Shown: positions 35,629 to 45,129 of the stretch, piece by piece
How positions within the stretch are numbered: the stretch's first letter is position 1
How the letters are laid out: every line of letters starts with the position of its first letter
Source of the DNA: JAIBBG01 sp040381475
GTDB lineage: Bacteria; Bacteroidota; Bacteroidia; Flavobacteriales_D; Sanyastnellaceae
Reading direction: 5' to 3'
DNA: 64,000 bases
NCBI GenBank assembly: GCA_040381475.1
Contig: JBEIHH010000001.1
Location: forward strand, 62,001-126,000
Program-made: the position numbers and the translations under genes
The notes under the pieces: generated by a model
Seen by the model: only the letters and a program-made list of their open reading frames with translations
Databases searched by the model: none
What the model was told of the DNA's origin: nothing

Positions 35629-36045
35629 ATGGATGATGTTTTGAAATTGGCCAATGACTATTGCGTAAACACGCTGTCTGGATTGACGGGCACGCGTTTT
35701 ACAATAGTAAAAGACGGATATGTTGAGGCTACAATGCCAGTGGATTCGCGAACACACCAACCTTATGGATTGCTGCATGGAGGTGCAAGTGCTGCCCTTG
35801 CAGAGACTATAGGCAGTTTTGGATCGCATTTTATTGTTGCTCCGGAAGGAGGCATTGCGGTGGGAGTGGAGCTCAACATCAATCATCTCAAGGGCAAAAA
35901 GAATGGAATGGTTACTGGCAAAGGCAGCTTGATTCATCGTGGAAAATCGCTACACGTTTGGTCTATAGAACTTGTAGACGAGGAGAATGTTTTGCTTGCA
36001 ATAAGTCGCCTGACGGTGATGGTCAAAAGCAAAGATCACTCATGA
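35629..36045 (+). CDS. menI: Hotdog-fold acyl-CoA thioesterase, likely DHNA-CoA hydrolase
   Basis: A 138-residue PaaI-type hotdog thioesterase. The active-site region reads GLLHGGASAALAETIGS, with the catalytic acid Glu in ALAET, and NINHLKGKKNGMVTG follows. Its four-base overlap with isochorismate synthase strongly suggests it is MenI, which releases 1,4-dihydroxy-2-naphthoate from its CoA ester in menaquinone synthesis. The ATG at 35629 is chosen because the upstream frame runs through the terminator hairpin. It lies about five bases after that terminator, so the mRNA may be nearly leaderless. Confidence 0.88.
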   Translation: MDDVLKLANDYCVNTLSGLTGTRFTIVKDGYVEATMPVDSRTHQPYGLLHGGASAALAETIGSFGSHFIVAPEGGIAVGVELNINHLKGKKNGMVTGKGSLIHRGKSLHVWSIELVDEENVLLAISRLTVMVKSKDHS

Positions 36046-36983
36046 TTGACGATTTGAAGATTCCTTACGATGCAGTTTTTTGCCTTCCTGTTGACGATGG
36101 TGGAAGGCAGGCGTGGTATTTTCATCTCAACGAGTCTGGTAATTTGGAAAATGAAGCGGGAGTTGGTCTATCGGTCCAGCCTTTTGCTGATAATGCTAAA
36201 CGGATTTCTCAAAGTGAAACAAGTCGTGATAGCCATGCCTCTTGCATTTTAAGGGCTCTTGATCTTATGAGACAAGGTCCTTTGCGCAAAGTCATTGTGA
36301 GCAGAGTCAAACATGTCGCGAGAAAGTCTGGTAATTTGCATGAACTGATCGGTCGGTTGTGTGAAGCTTATCCGGGTGCATTTGTATACCACCTTAAACA
36401 TCCTCAATGGGGAGAATGGATAGGAGCAACCCCTGAAATCCTATTGAAAAAAAGTGGGAACAGATTTACGACGGTTGCGTTGGCCGGTACATTGGACACC
36501 GGCAGCAAGGATATATGGAGTCTCAAGTTGAGAGAGGAACAAGCTTTGGTTGCGGAATTCATAGATGATGTAATTGACCAATTCAACTTCCGTGAGAAAC
36601 AAGTACGGGGTCCTGTTGACCTGGTTGCAGGACCTGTTCGCCATCTCTGCACAACTTTTTCATTTGAAAGCGATACTTCCGTTCATGATCTCCTAACCGC
36701 TTTGCATCCAACTCCTGCTGTTTGCGGACTCCCTAGAGATCAGGCCCGGGAGTTCATTGAGCAAAATGAAAATCATGAACGCAGATTATATACCGGCTAT
36801 ATCGGTTTAGACGTTCCGGATGGAGAATCTATTTACATGGTCAATTTGCGATGCATGCAGGTCTTTGACGATCATTTTGAGCTCCATCTCGGTGGCGGAG
36901 TTACGTCAATGAGTACACCTGAAGAGGAATGGGAAGAAACAGAACGTAAGTCAAAGGTTCTGATGAATATCATAGAGCAATGA
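36042..36983 (+). CDS. menF: Isochorismate synthase
   Basis: A 313-residue chorismate-utilising enzyme that converts chorismate to isochorismate, the entry to menaquinone. It has KVIVSRVKHV (with the general base Lys), GEWIGATPEILL, ALAGTLDTG, LREEQALVAEFI, LHPTPAVCGLP and the C-terminal LHLGGGVTSMSTPEEEWEET. It is shorter than E. coli MenF, the loss being N-terminal, as is usual in Bacteroidota. The ATG at 36042 overlaps the menI stop by four bases; longer upstream starts would lie inside menI. Confidence 0.93.
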   Translation: MIDDLKIPYDAVFCLPVDDGGRQAWYFHLNESGNLENEAGVGLSVQPFADNAKRISQSETSRDSHASCILRALDLMRQGPLRKVIVSRVKHVARKSGNLHELIGRLCEAYPGAFVYHLKHPQWGEWIGATPEILLKKSGNRFTTVALAGTLDTGSKDIWSLKLREEQALVAEFIDDVIDQFNFREKQVRGPVDLVAGPVRHLCTTFSFESDTSVHDLLTALHPTPAVCGLPRDQAREFIEQNENHERRLYTGYIGLDVPDGESIYMVNLRCMQVFDDHFELHLGGGVTSMSTPEEEWEETERKSKVLMNIIEQ

Positions 36984-36986
36984 ATA

Positions 36987-37015
36987 AAAAGGGCCACTCA
37001 AAGAGCAGCCCTTTT
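36987..37015. terminator. Bidirectional terminator after menF
   Basis: An 8-bp stem AAAAGGGC / GCCCTTTT with an inner CTC/GAG, between menF and the convergent lipoprotein gene. Confidence 0.75.
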
Positions 37016-37034
37016 GAGAATGTCAATTACCGGG

Positions 37035-38735
37035 TCAGAAATTCATTTGATCCTTATTATTTCTGAATTCAAGATCTTTTTTCGCTTTTTCACCAAGTGA
37101 AGCATCTTTAGCTACAGCATTGATCAGGTTGCTACCAACCGCTGAAGCGTCATTGCTGCGTGCAGCAATGATAGCACGGAGGTAATCTGCAAGACCTGAA
37201 TTGTCACCACTGGCATCAATAGCAGATTTTGCACCGCCATTGTCTTTGTTAAGAAGCTTAGCCAAAGCCGTATTGAAAGTATTGTAGCTGCCCATTTTGC
37301 TTACTGCAGAGGAATAATCGCCATTCTGGATATCGATCAGACCTTTGTTGTAGCTTGATTCGGAAGATCCTGATGCTTCGTTGAAGAAAGTAAGCGCTCC
37401 TTTTCGATCGCCACTGATTCGGGCAACAATTCCTTTGTTGTTGCTTGTTTCAGCAGTCTTCTGCATACTGTATGCCTTGCTCCACTGAGCTTCTGCATCA
37501 GAAAGTTTATTTTGCATGTAATAAACACAACCGAGATTGTTGAATGCACGGTAGTCAGCGTCACTTTTTTGAGTTGCTGCCTGATAAATGGCTGCTTTTT
37601 TAGCCAGATCATCAATCAACGAACCAGCCTTCATCAATTCTTCATACTTCAGAGAGGAAGGGTTGGATGAACCAATTTGTGTCAACTCTACGTCACTGTA
37701 TCCTTCGAGATCATATTTCACAATCATGCGACAACGACGTAGGCTCGGGAATATCACTTTCTGAATTTCAAGATAAGTTTTAGAGATATTCTTGATTTCT
37801 TGCTCGCGTTGCTGAAGATCTGATGTCATTTTGAGAACGTTGATGATGATGTTGCGATCTTCAATATTGGAAGTTTCCATAGCTGAGCGGAAACCTTCCC
37901 AGTCCTCACCTTTAGGCGACATAGTCAACATTCCATCATTCACATTGGTAACGTTCATTTTTTTGGCAAGATCCAGAAATGCTTTTTTACCTGCTTCTGC
38001 GCGCTCATTGGCAAGATTGTCGTTCAGGAGCATTTCTCCTTCAGGAGACGCATATGATACGAATTCTATTCCCTTGATGACCATTCGCGGATTGGCAGCC
38101 GCTGCGTTCAGGAAATTACCCAGATTGGTGATGTCCTGTTGCTTTAATTCTGCTGGCTTCAATGCTGAAGAGTTGTAGTCAAAATTGATTTGTGTGCTGT
38201 CATTGGTGTATGAAAGTGTTCTCACGAATTTGTCTTTCGACCAAACGCACTTGTCATCATTTTTCATCAGATATGGAGTAGTAATGACGCCATCAGCCAC
38301 GGGCACCGGGGCGAAATCTGCTTCTTTACTGCCCTGCTTGCCATGAATGCGAAGCTCCAATTTGCTTGTTTCCATTTCCGGCTTGTAGCCAATTCTATCA
38401 GTATAGCTGAAGCTTTTTCCTGTCTTGTAAGGAATTACATTACCATTACCGGCGGCCTGTTCACCCTGGTATGCCTGCATTTTATATTTTGCCTCTCCAC
38501 CACTATACACTAGAACGGGAGTAGCCTCAACGCTTGCTTTTTTGGCAAAATACTTTGGCGGGAATTTACCCGAAATGGTAATTTCTACGCTGTCGCCGTG
38601 TACTTCAAGAGGATTAGGAGTAGCTGTAGCACCCAGTTCCTGGATGTACTTTTCCATTTTCTTAATACCATTACATGATGCAAGGATCACGATGGCTGTT
38701 ACAGCTGCGATCACATAGAAGCTGTTCTTTTTCAT
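37035..38735 (-). CDS. Outer-membrane lipoprotein with OmpA-like and TPR domains
   Basis: A 566-residue lipoprotein (lipobox ILASC, Cys near residue 21). An Ig-like or beta-rich N-terminal half is followed by an OmpA-like peptidoglycan-binding region (about 185-340; INFDYNSSALKPAELKQ and SYASPEGEMLLNDNLANERA) and by C-terminal TPR-like repeats (about 385-500; NLGCVYYMQNKLSDAEAQWSKAY). Such proteins are conserved in Bacteroidota and probably tie the outer membrane to the cell wall; no exact function is known to me. Single gene, ended by the shared terminator at 36987. Confidence 0.82.
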   Translation of the reverse strand: MKKNSFYVIAAVTAIVILASCNGIKKMEKYIQELGATATPNPLEVHGDSVEITISGKFPPKYFAKKASVEATPVLVYSGGEAKYKMQAYQGEQAAGNGNVIPYKTGKSFSYTDRIGYKPEMETSKLELRIHGKQGSKEADFAPVPVADGVITTPYLMKNDDKCVWSKDKFVRTLSYTNDSTQINFDYNSSALKPAELKQQDITNLGNFLNAAAANPRMVIKGIEFVSYASPEGEMLLNDNLANERAEAGKKAFLDLAKKMNVTNVNDGMLTMSPKGEDWEGFRSAMETSNIEDRNIIINVLKMTSDLQQREQEIKNISKTYLEIQKVIFPSLRRCRMIVKYDLEGYSDVELTQIGSSNPSSLKYEELMKAGSLIDDLAKKAAIYQAATQKSDADYRAFNNLGCVYYMQNKLSDAEAQWSKAYSMQKTAETSNNKGIVARISGDRKGALTFFNEASGSSESSYNKGLIDIQNGDYSSAVSKMGSYNTFNTALAKLLNKDNGGAKSAIDASGDNSGLADYLRAIIAARSNDASAVGSNLINAVAKDASLGEKAKKDLEFRNNKDQMNF

Positions 38736-38893
38736 GCGGATAACTATTTAGTTTAACAAATTGAATTCGCTGCAAATCTAAACACGCACCATGGCTGGCA
38801 AAACTTAATTTCACAGGTATTCAAACCTTTTTCAACAGGGACTCAATGATAATTGGCAATGTTCAGAGATGAATACCGGAAGAAACTTTATTA

Positions 38894-39664
38894 TTACAGA
38901 TTCATCGATAACCTCAGGAATTCATCCCAAAGCGCATCTTCAGGTGGAGGAGCGACGATGATAACGGGTGTTTTTTTCACCGGGTGAATGAACTCGATTT
39001 TTCTTGCATGTAAGTGGATTGAAGCGTTGTCGTTGGTTCTCCTTGATCCATATTTAATATCGCCTTTGATCGGGCAATTGAGACTTGACAAGGTCGCTCT
39101 GATCTGGTGGTGACGACCGGTTTTGGGATAAACCTCCATGAAGGTATAGTTGTCTCCTGATCCGATCACTTTGTAGCTAAGCTCAGATTCTTTTCTGTCA
39201 GGCGCCGGTTCGTCGTATGCGAAGGTTTTATTCAGTTTTTCATCTTTCCACAGGTAATTGATTATACGTGCTTCCTGTGGCTCGGGCATGCCTTTCACAA
39301 CAGCCCAGTAAGTTTTTTGAACCTCCCTGTACTTGAACATGTTGGAAAGCCTGTTGAGCGCCTTCGTCGTTCTGGCGTAGAGCACTATGCCGCTAACCGG
39401 CCTGTCGAGCCTGTGTACTGTGCCTATAAATGCCAATCCGGGTTTGTTGAATTTCCACTTGACATATCCTTTCACGGTTTCGCACAAAGTGGTGTCTCCA
39501 CTGATATCACTCTGAATAATATCTGAATTACGCTTATTGACAACTATGATATGATTGTCTTCGTAAAGCACCCGGAGATTCTCCACTGTGCTCATGATGA
39601 TTGGTTCTTTCGGCTGCGTTTTCCAATCTTTTGCCGACCTCGGCCTCTGTTCCTGATTTTCCAT
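38894..39664 (-). CDS. RluA family pseudouridine synthase
   Basis: A 256-residue RNA pseudouridine synthase without an S4 domain. The catalytic Asp lies in FIGTVHRLDRPVSGIVLYART, and the KTGRHHQIRATLSSL motif follows. The target, rRNA or tRNA, is not readable. The start at 39664 agrees with a predicted promoter whose transcript would begin near 39702; an ATG at 39595 (MSTVENLRVLYEDNH) would instead place the conserved region right at the N-terminus and remains possible. Confidence 0.9.
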   Translation of the reverse strand: MENQEQRPRSAKDWKTQPKEPIIMSTVENLRVLYEDNHIIVVNKRNSDIIQSDISGDTTLCETVKGYVKWKFNKPGLAFIGTVHRLDRPVSGIVLYARTTKALNRLSNMFKYREVQKTYWAVVKGMPEPQEARIINYLWKDEKLNKTFAYDEPAPDRKESELSYKVIGSGDNYTFMEVYPKTGRHHQIRATLSSLNCPIKGDIKYGSRRTNDNASIHLHARKIEFIHPVKKTPVIIVAPPPEDALWDEFLRLSMNL

Positions 39665-39707
39665 TTTACTCGTCTATTGTATGCGATGCACCATCGCTGC
39701 TCTTCTG

Positions 39708-39739
39708 CAAAAATAAAAATCTATTCAACTGGGTGACAA
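39708..39739 (-). promoter_or_regulatory. Predicted promoter of the pseudouridine synthase gene
   Basis: On the minus strand TTG (39739-39737), a 21-base spacer and TATTTTTG (39715-39708). Confidence 0.55.
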
Positions 39740-39804
39740 ATCATCTTCAAGAATTACTTTGAAAATGAATCGAACTTGATCCGGCATGAAATCTTGACAA
39801 TTCT

Positions 39805-40620
39805 TCAATATTGTTCTTTTTCATTCGGAAAATTGCGGCTCTTGACGTCTGCCACATATTGTTCTACCGCCTTGTGAATCTGTTCGCCAGCATTCATGTA
39901 TCTGCGCAAAAAACGCGGACTGAAATCCTGGGTATAGCCCAACATATCATTCACTACGAGTACCTGACCATCAACCTGATTACCGGCTCCAATGCCGATA
40001 ATGGGAACTTCGACAGATGAAGCGACTTTGGCAGCCAACGACGCAGGGATTTTTTCCAGAACAATTGCGAAACAACCGCATTCATTGAGTAAACGGGCGT
40101 CACTGAGCAACCTTTCAGCTTCCGCATCTTCTTTTGCCCTTACCTGATACGTTCCGAACTTATAGATACTTTGCGGGGTTAGCCCCAGATGTCCCATAAC
40201 CGGAATACCTGCCGTAAGAATTCTTTGAATGGATTCTTTTATTTCGGCTCCTCCTTCCAACTTCACTGCATGAGCGCCGCTTTCCTTCATGATGCGAATT
40301 GCTGAATTCAATGCCTCTTTCGAATTTCCTTGATATGATCCGAAAGGAAGATCCACAACTACCAGGCATCGTTTGGCGGCCCTGACTACCCCCTGCGCGT
40401 GATAAATCATTTGGTCAAGGGTAATAGGAAGGGTGGTTTCATGTCCGGCCATAACATTGCTGGCGCTGTCGCCTACCAGAATAACATCAATTCCTGCATC
40501 ATCAACCAGACGGGCCATGCTGTAATCGTATGATGTTAGCATTGAGATTTTTTCACCCCGTTGCTTCATTTCCTGCAACGTGTTGGTGGTGATTCTCCGA
40601 ATTTCTTTATTAACCGACAT
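39805..40620 (-). CDS. panB: 3-methyl-2-oxobutanoate hydroxymethyltransferase
   Basis: A 271-residue PanB that transfers a hydroxymethyl group from methylene-THF to ketoisovalerate, the first committed step to pantothenate and CoA. Signatures: ISMLTSYDYSMARLVDDAG, LVGDSASNVMAGHETTLPIT (metal Asp), AVKLEGG with the substrate Lys and catalytic-region Glu, and GIGAGNQVDGQVLV. I use the ATG at 40620 (MSVNKEIRRIT), as the upstream extension is Lys/Gln-rich and not part of the family. No other pantothenate gene is adjacent. Confidence 0.95.
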   Translation of the reverse strand: MSVNKEIRRITTNTLQEMKQRGEKISMLTSYDYSMARLVDDAGIDVILVGDSASNVMAGHETTLPITLDQMIYHAQGVVRAAKRCLVVVDLPFGSYQGNSKEALNSAIRIMKESGAHAVKLEGGAEIKESIQRILTAGIPVMGHLGLTPQSIYKFGTYQVRAKEDAEAERLLSDARLLNECGCFAIVLEKIPASLAAKVASSVEVPIIGIGAGNQVDGQVLVVNDMLGYTQDFSPRFLRRYMNAGEQIHKAVEQYVADVKSRNFPNEKEQY

Positions 40621-40762
40621 GTGAGCAAAATTAGGATACTTGGCGTTTATCTGTTGGTTTTTATGCTTTTTCTGTTTCACATTAAGTCCGTGCAAATAAT
40701 TTACGGATTAAACTGTTGTATGTCGTTTTATATCTTAACTTAGATACATCAAATCGGATTTC

Positions 40763-41701
40763 ATGAGGCTATTGTACCTTGTCATGGTTGTAATGATTTT
40801 GCATTCCTGCAAAAAGGAGCCTGAAACTGTGGTTTTTCAGAATAACAACATTCCCGTCTATGACGAAATACCTACCATTCTGGTGGAAAATTATGTCAAC
40901 AGAATTTTTATTGATTTGATTGGACGTGAGCCAACAGATATGGAAATGTCAGCTGAAGTTGCTGCTTTGGAATCAGCCGAACTTTCTTCCGCAGCAAGAC
41001 TGCAACTCGCCGATAAACTTATGAATTCAGCAGTATTTATTGAAGGTGACAGCAGTTATGCCCACGCATATCATCAGAAATTTTACGATGATTGCAAAGC
41101 GCGCTTTTTGAATGGAATTTCTGAATCTGAAGTCGTTGGCGATTACACTCTCTATTATTTCATGTCTGTTCAAGACTCAATACTGGGAAATATGATTGCT
41201 TTTGAATTGAACCGAAATGAAGCCAACAAAATCCTTGCAGTGATGAATACGAAATATGAATTGCGCAATGGATTAACAGATGTCTCTGAAGTTTGCAGAA
41301 GAATGTGTTTTAATGTGATGTACGACAACATCAACATGAACACCTTCAATTATATCAACGCCACTTTCGATGACCTGTTCTTCAGATTTCCCACGGATGC
41401 TGAGCTGGACGAAGCATTTGAACCTATAGAGCAAGTCCCATCTTCTGAGGATCCTGATCTTACCGGATATCTTTTCGGAGAGGTTTTCAGCAATAAGTCG
41501 GAATATATTGACTTGCTTACAAGTTGTGATGAGTTTAGTGAAGGCATGATTCGTTGGGCTTATTTAAGTCTGATGTCGAGAGAGCCTACAACACCCGAAA
41601 TTTACGTAATGCTTAGTAAACTGGGCACCAATTACAATATTGAAGAAGTGCAAAAAGCCATCATTGCAACGGATGAATTTGCAGGCTTTGACAACAACTA
41701 A
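40763..41701 (+). CDS. Lipoprotein with DUF1549-like helical repeats
   Basis: A 312-residue lipoprotein (MRLLYLVMVVMILHSC; Cys16). The mature part is helical and contains segments such as YVNRIFIDLIGREPTDMEMS and WAYLSLMSREPTTPEIYVML followed by ATDEFAGF. These resemble the FxDLxGRxPTxxE pattern of DUF1549-type proteins, otherwise best known beside DUF1501 proteins in Planctomycetes. It opens a seven-gene same-strand block that includes a DUF1501-like protein, which supports the comparison. No catalytic motif is visible. Confidence 0.7.
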   Translation: MRLLYLVMVVMILHSCKKEPETVVFQNNNIPVYDEIPTILVENYVNRIFIDLIGREPTDMEMSAEVAALESAELSSAARLQLADKLMNSAVFIEGDSSYAHAYHQKFYDDCKARFLNGISESEVVGDYTLYYFMSVQDSILGNMIAFELNRNEANKILAVMNTKYELRNGLTDVSEVCRRMCFNVMYDNINMNTFNYINATFDDLFFRFPTDAELDEAFEPIEQVPSSEDPDLTGYLFGEVFSNKSEYIDLLTSCDEFSEGMIRWAYLSLMSREPTTPEIYVMLSKLGTNYNIEEVQKAIIATDEFAGFDNN

Positions 41702-41712
41702 AATTTTTCTCC

Positions 41713-42270
41713 ATGGAGGCAAATGAAAAAGTAACGATGAAGAATTCTGATACCTGCCGGGATCAGAAAGTTCCATCTGGTATGATCGGCTCTGCCGCGG
41801 GCGCATTGGCTGCTGTGGCGGTTTTTATGCAGGCCTGTAAAAAAGAACAAGTGGGACTATATGAGCTGAACGATTTGGCACTGGTTGGTTCTGCAGCTGA
41901 CAAGAACAAATTGAAAACAAACCAGCAGTTCGTGAGCATTTTGTATACAAATCTTTTTCAATCCGGAATTGCATCAAGCGATGTCTTTGAAATAGATCGT
42001 CTTTTCCAAAGCATTGGAGATAGCGAATTGTCAAGAGAAGTTTTGATATCAAACTTCTTCAATGATTCTGGTGTTCAGCTGCCAGCCGTTGCTGATATGA
42101 ATAATGATCCCGACGCATTCATTGAGGAGACGTACAAACGTTTTTTTGTTCGTTTACCAAATGAAGCAGAAAAAACTTGGATAAGAAACTTCATACAGTC
42201 TAATCCATACATGACTCCGGAGCTTGTCTATTTCGCATTTGCTCTGAGTAACGAATACCAATACTATTAA
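41713..42270 (+). CDS. Small exported protein with a DUF1549-like repeat
   Basis: A 185-residue protein. A hydrophobic stretch SAAGALAAVAVFMQAC precedes KKEQ, which looks like a lipoprotein signal placed unusually late (Cys near 42), so the start may be the ATG at 41737 and the lipobox is weak. The C-terminal half (ETYKRFFVRLPNEAEKTWI...LVYFAFALSNEYQYY) has the same repeat type as the preceding gene. It lies 11 bases after that gene and 13 before the DUF1501-like gene. Function unknown. Confidence 0.65.
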   Translation: MEANEKVTMKNSDTCRDQKVPSGMIGSAAGALAAVAVFMQACKKEQVGLYELNDLALVGSAADKNKLKTNQQFVSILYTNLFQSGIASSDVFEIDRLFQSIGDSELSREVLISNFFNDSGVQLPAVADMNNDPDAFIEETYKRFFVRLPNEAEKTWIRNFIQSNPYMTPELVYFAFALSNEYQYY

Positions 42271-42283
42271 CAATTGCCGTGAA

Positions 42284-43633
42284 ATGAAAAGAAGAGAATT
42301 CATCAAAAAAACCGCACTGACAACGGCAGGAGCTCTCGCCGCTCCTTACATATTGCCAAGCGGCAGATTGTTTGCGCCAACCGGCTCGAGATCTTCTCAG
42401 CATGTGGTTTTTGTAATGTTCGCCGGCGGTGTAAGGCATCAGGAAAGTGTGGGTATGCGGTATCTTGAGGACAGTCAGGTTGGGGACCCTTATCCGGGCA
42501 ACATCATGTACAATATGTTGACGGGTGATGCACCGACCATGAAGATAGCCTACGGCACAGGCGAGGGAGGAATCAATCCTATTCCTCAGCTCAGTCATTT
42601 CTCCCAGTTTGGTTCATTGCAATCGCAAGGCACATTGTTCAATGAAGTTGCTTCATTGAGCAGCGGTCATTTTGGTGGATTGAACACACTCATTCAGGGT
42701 GCCGATATTGCCGGTCAAGGTTTGAAACAAAGACCTCTCAATCCAACTATTTTTGAATATCTGCGCCGCCATGGTGGATACAAAGCAACAGATGTTTGGT
42801 TTGTTGGAAATGGTATCGATGGATCTACTCCGCTGCTCAACTATTCCGGCAACCCGGACTATGGAATTAAGTATGGAGCGAATTTTATCGCGCCCACGGT
42901 TACGTTCGATGCGCCGGGCTTTCAGCATTTTTCAAATGCAAAAATTTATCATCCTGAAAATGAGCTTTCGCCGATGTACGCGATGAAAGCATTCCTCGAT
43001 AATTCATTCGCACAATATGGCGGAGCATTGAACGCAATTGGAAATACCGAAGAGGAGAAACAGCAAATCAAGGCATTCATGAATCTCATGTATGACAAGG
43101 TTCAGAATGGTACCATCATGTTGCCTCCTGTGTTCGATAATGGTGACGCAATTACAGTAGGATTTGCTGCAGAGGTAATGAAAGAATTCAAGCCTGCATT
43201 TCTTTGTGTTAATCTCAGCAATGTCGACGTATGCCACAGCAATTTCACCAGTTATGTACAAGCTATGCATCGTGCAGATCACTCGGTAGGCTTCCTTTGG
43301 GATTTTATACAGAGCGACCCTGATCTGGCTGGTAATACAGATATTATCTGTATTCCGGAGTGTGGCAGAAACAGTGATCCTAACTCAATTCTCGATGAAA
43401 ATTCATGGCGCGCATATGATCACAATGGAGATGATCTCAATTCATACCGCGTCTGGTCATTGATGGCCGGACCTTCTTTCCAGGCAGGGCTATCCCTTGG
43501 TTCAGAAGGATCACCTTTGGGTATGGTTACCGATGCAATGCTAACCGCAGCTGATATACTCGGTATCAAAAATGAAGTTGCAGGCGCCGGGTTCCTTCAT
43601 CCTGATACCTTGTCATTTCTTGATAGAATTTAA
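42284..43633 (+). CDS. Tat-exported DUF1501-like protein
   Basis: A 449-residue protein with a twin-arginine signal (MKRREFIKKTALTTAGALAA), so it is exported folded, probably with a metal or other cofactor. The body has the character of DUF1501/alkaline-phosphatase-superfamily proteins: HVVFVMFAGGVRHQES at the start, VNLSNVDVCHSNFTSYV, ADHSVGFLWDFIQSDPDLAG, then IICIPECGRNSDPNS and YDHNGDD. In that superfamily similar His/Asp/Asn motifs bind metals, but I cannot assign the ligands. No reaction is known for DUF1501. It is embedded in the lipoprotein block. Confidence 0.75.
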   Translation: MKRREFIKKTALTTAGALAAPYILPSGRLFAPTGSRSSQHVVFVMFAGGVRHQESVGMRYLEDSQVGDPYPGNIMYNMLTGDAPTMKIAYGTGEGGINPIPQLSHFSQFGSLQSQGTLFNEVASLSSGHFGGLNTLIQGADIAGQGLKQRPLNPTIFEYLRRHGGYKATDVWFVGNGIDGSTPLLNYSGNPDYGIKYGANFIAPTVTFDAPGFQHFSNAKIYHPENELSPMYAMKAFLDNSFAQYGGALNAIGNTEEEKQQIKAFMNLMYDKVQNGTIMLPPVFDNGDAITVGFAAEVMKEFKPAFLCVNLSNVDVCHSNFTSYVQAMHRADHSVGFLWDFIQSDPDLAGNTDIICIPECGRNSDPNSILDENSWRAYDHNGDDLNSYRVWSLMAGPSFQAGLSLGSEGSPLGMVTDAMLTAADILGIKNEVAGAGFLHPDTLSFLDRI

Positions 43634-43670
43634 ACACATTAGAACAGAAACACAGTAACGCATCCATACC

Positions 43671-44645
43671 ATGCAAAAGACCTATTTTCTGATACTGCTT
43701 TTTGTAATCCTTTTTTTGTGTTTTGGATCATGCAAAAAAACTGAAGTGACAAATCCATATACGAATGTTGTCGCCCCTGTTGAGAATGACAACCCTGATA
43801 TAGATGATTTGCCTGAAGGTAGTTTTGCCTGGTTGCATGCCAAAATATTTCGACCCACTTGTGCAAATTCGGGATGTCATGATGGCACTTTCGAACCGGA
43901 ATTCAGAGGTATGGGCAGCACATATAGCTCATTGGTCAACCACCCTACAATTAGCAACACACCTGATTATGCTTATCACTACAGAGTTCGGCCTGGAATT
44001 GCTGACTCCTCTTTTTTGATCAAGCGAATGACTTCATTTGTTCCAAATACATCAGGTATAATGCCTCCGGCTTATTCTGTAGGCGATGACTGGAACAACA
44101 ATGAAACATATTACATCGATAAGATCAAAGAATGGATCAATGATGGAGCTAGAGACATTTATGGCCAGCAGGCTCCCGCGGCAAACGCTGATGCGCCGCC
44201 TCTTGTATACGGCCTGGTTGTTTTTCCTCATAACAATACAACAACTCCGTATTCCCGCGAAGCAGAGCCTCAATATGGCATTGGCGCTATTGAAGTTCCT
44301 TCCGAACTGGTTGATGTCTGGATTTATCCATACGACGACAACGCTTTTCCTGATCAGTTCGAATCCATTCAATTGCTTGCTTCCACAAGTTCTCTGAATT
44401 TTACCAATTCGATATCTTCTACTTTCAATCTGTCAGGACCGGTTTATGCAGATCTGTTCGACAGCGGTTCGCCGGTTCCGTTCGTCTATAAAGCAACGCT
44501 TGACTTGTCAGCCGCCACGCCTGGTGCCTTTTATTATATGAGAAATTATCTCGATGACGGGGTACAACCAACCCTGACTGAAATTCCGAATAGCGCTTCC
44601 AATCCGTTCTGGTTTCTGGTTTTTTCACTTAAAGTTATTTCATGA
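43671..44645 (+). CDS. Lipoprotein with a cytochrome-c-like CX4CH motif
   Basis: A 324-residue lipoprotein (LCFGSC; Cys near 21). Near residue 65 it has FRPTCANSGCHDG, i.e. Cys, four residues, Cys-His, and later TSGIMPPAY, giving the layout of single-haem c-type domains found beside DUF1501/DUF1549 proteins (haem motif, then a Met/Pro-rich ligand region). CX4CH is a rare but known haem-attachment form; it may instead be a non-haem site. The C-terminal half (about 180-324) is a beta-rich domain with no assignment. It overlaps the next gene by four bases. Confidence 0.7.
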   Translation: MQKTYFLILLFVILFLCFGSCKKTEVTNPYTNVVAPVENDNPDIDDLPEGSFAWLHAKIFRPTCANSGCHDGTFEPEFRGMGSTYSSLVNHPTISNTPDYAYHYRVRPGIADSSFLIKRMTSFVPNTSGIMPPAYSVGDDWNNNETYYIDKIKEWINDGARDIYGQQAPAANADAPPLVYGLVVFPHNNTTTPYSREAEPQYGIGAIEVPSELVDVWIYPYDDNAFPDQFESIQLLASTSSLNFTNSISSTFNLSGPVYADLFDSGSPVPFVYKATLDLSAATPGAFYYMRNYLDDGVQPTLTEIPNSASNPFWFLVFSLKVIS

Positions 44646-45082
44646 AAAAAATCTTGATACTCATACTGTTCCCGATATTGTGCTTTTCTTGCAAGAAAGA
44701 GGAGAATAAAGAAACAGCACCCGTTATCACTTTCAAGGGCATTTCAGCAACGACTCTGGAACAATTCAACAATACAGTCGTCATTTCTCTCGACTATGAA
44801 GACTTTCAGGGTGATTTGGGGGAATCAGATCCTGATAATTATAGCGTGCGGGTAAAAGATGCCAGACTTTCAGATTATGACTGGTATCACATTCCTCCAG
44901 TGACGCCTGACAAGCAGGAATTGCATGTGAGGGGTTCTCTGTCGGTTCAACTGGATCCCTTGTTTCTGCTGGGTGTTGGTACCGAGGAATTTACCAGGTT
45001 TAGTATTGAAATACGGGACCGTCAAGGTAATTGGAGCAACATCATAAGTACTCCTAACGTCCTTATTGTAGATTCCCTTTGA
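44642..45082 (+). CDS. Small lipoprotein of unknown function
   Basis: A 146-residue lipoprotein (ILCFSC; Cys17). The mature part reads like a single Ig/fibronectin-type beta sandwich (VVISLDYEDFQGDLGE, FSIEIRDRQGNWSN). Its start overlaps the CX4CH gene by four bases, so the two are translationally coupled. I know no function. Confidence 0.7.
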   Translation: MKKILILILFPILCFSCKKEENKETAPVITFKGISATTLEQFNNTVVISLDYEDFQGDLGESDPDNYSVRVKDARLSDYDWYHIPPVTPDKQELHVRGSLSVQLDPLFLLGVGTEEFTRFSIEIRDRQGNWSNIISTPNVLIVDSL

Positions 45083-45129
45083 TGTATTAGCTTGCACCTT
45101 GTAAATTTTTGTGTGCGAAAATGCTTTTT

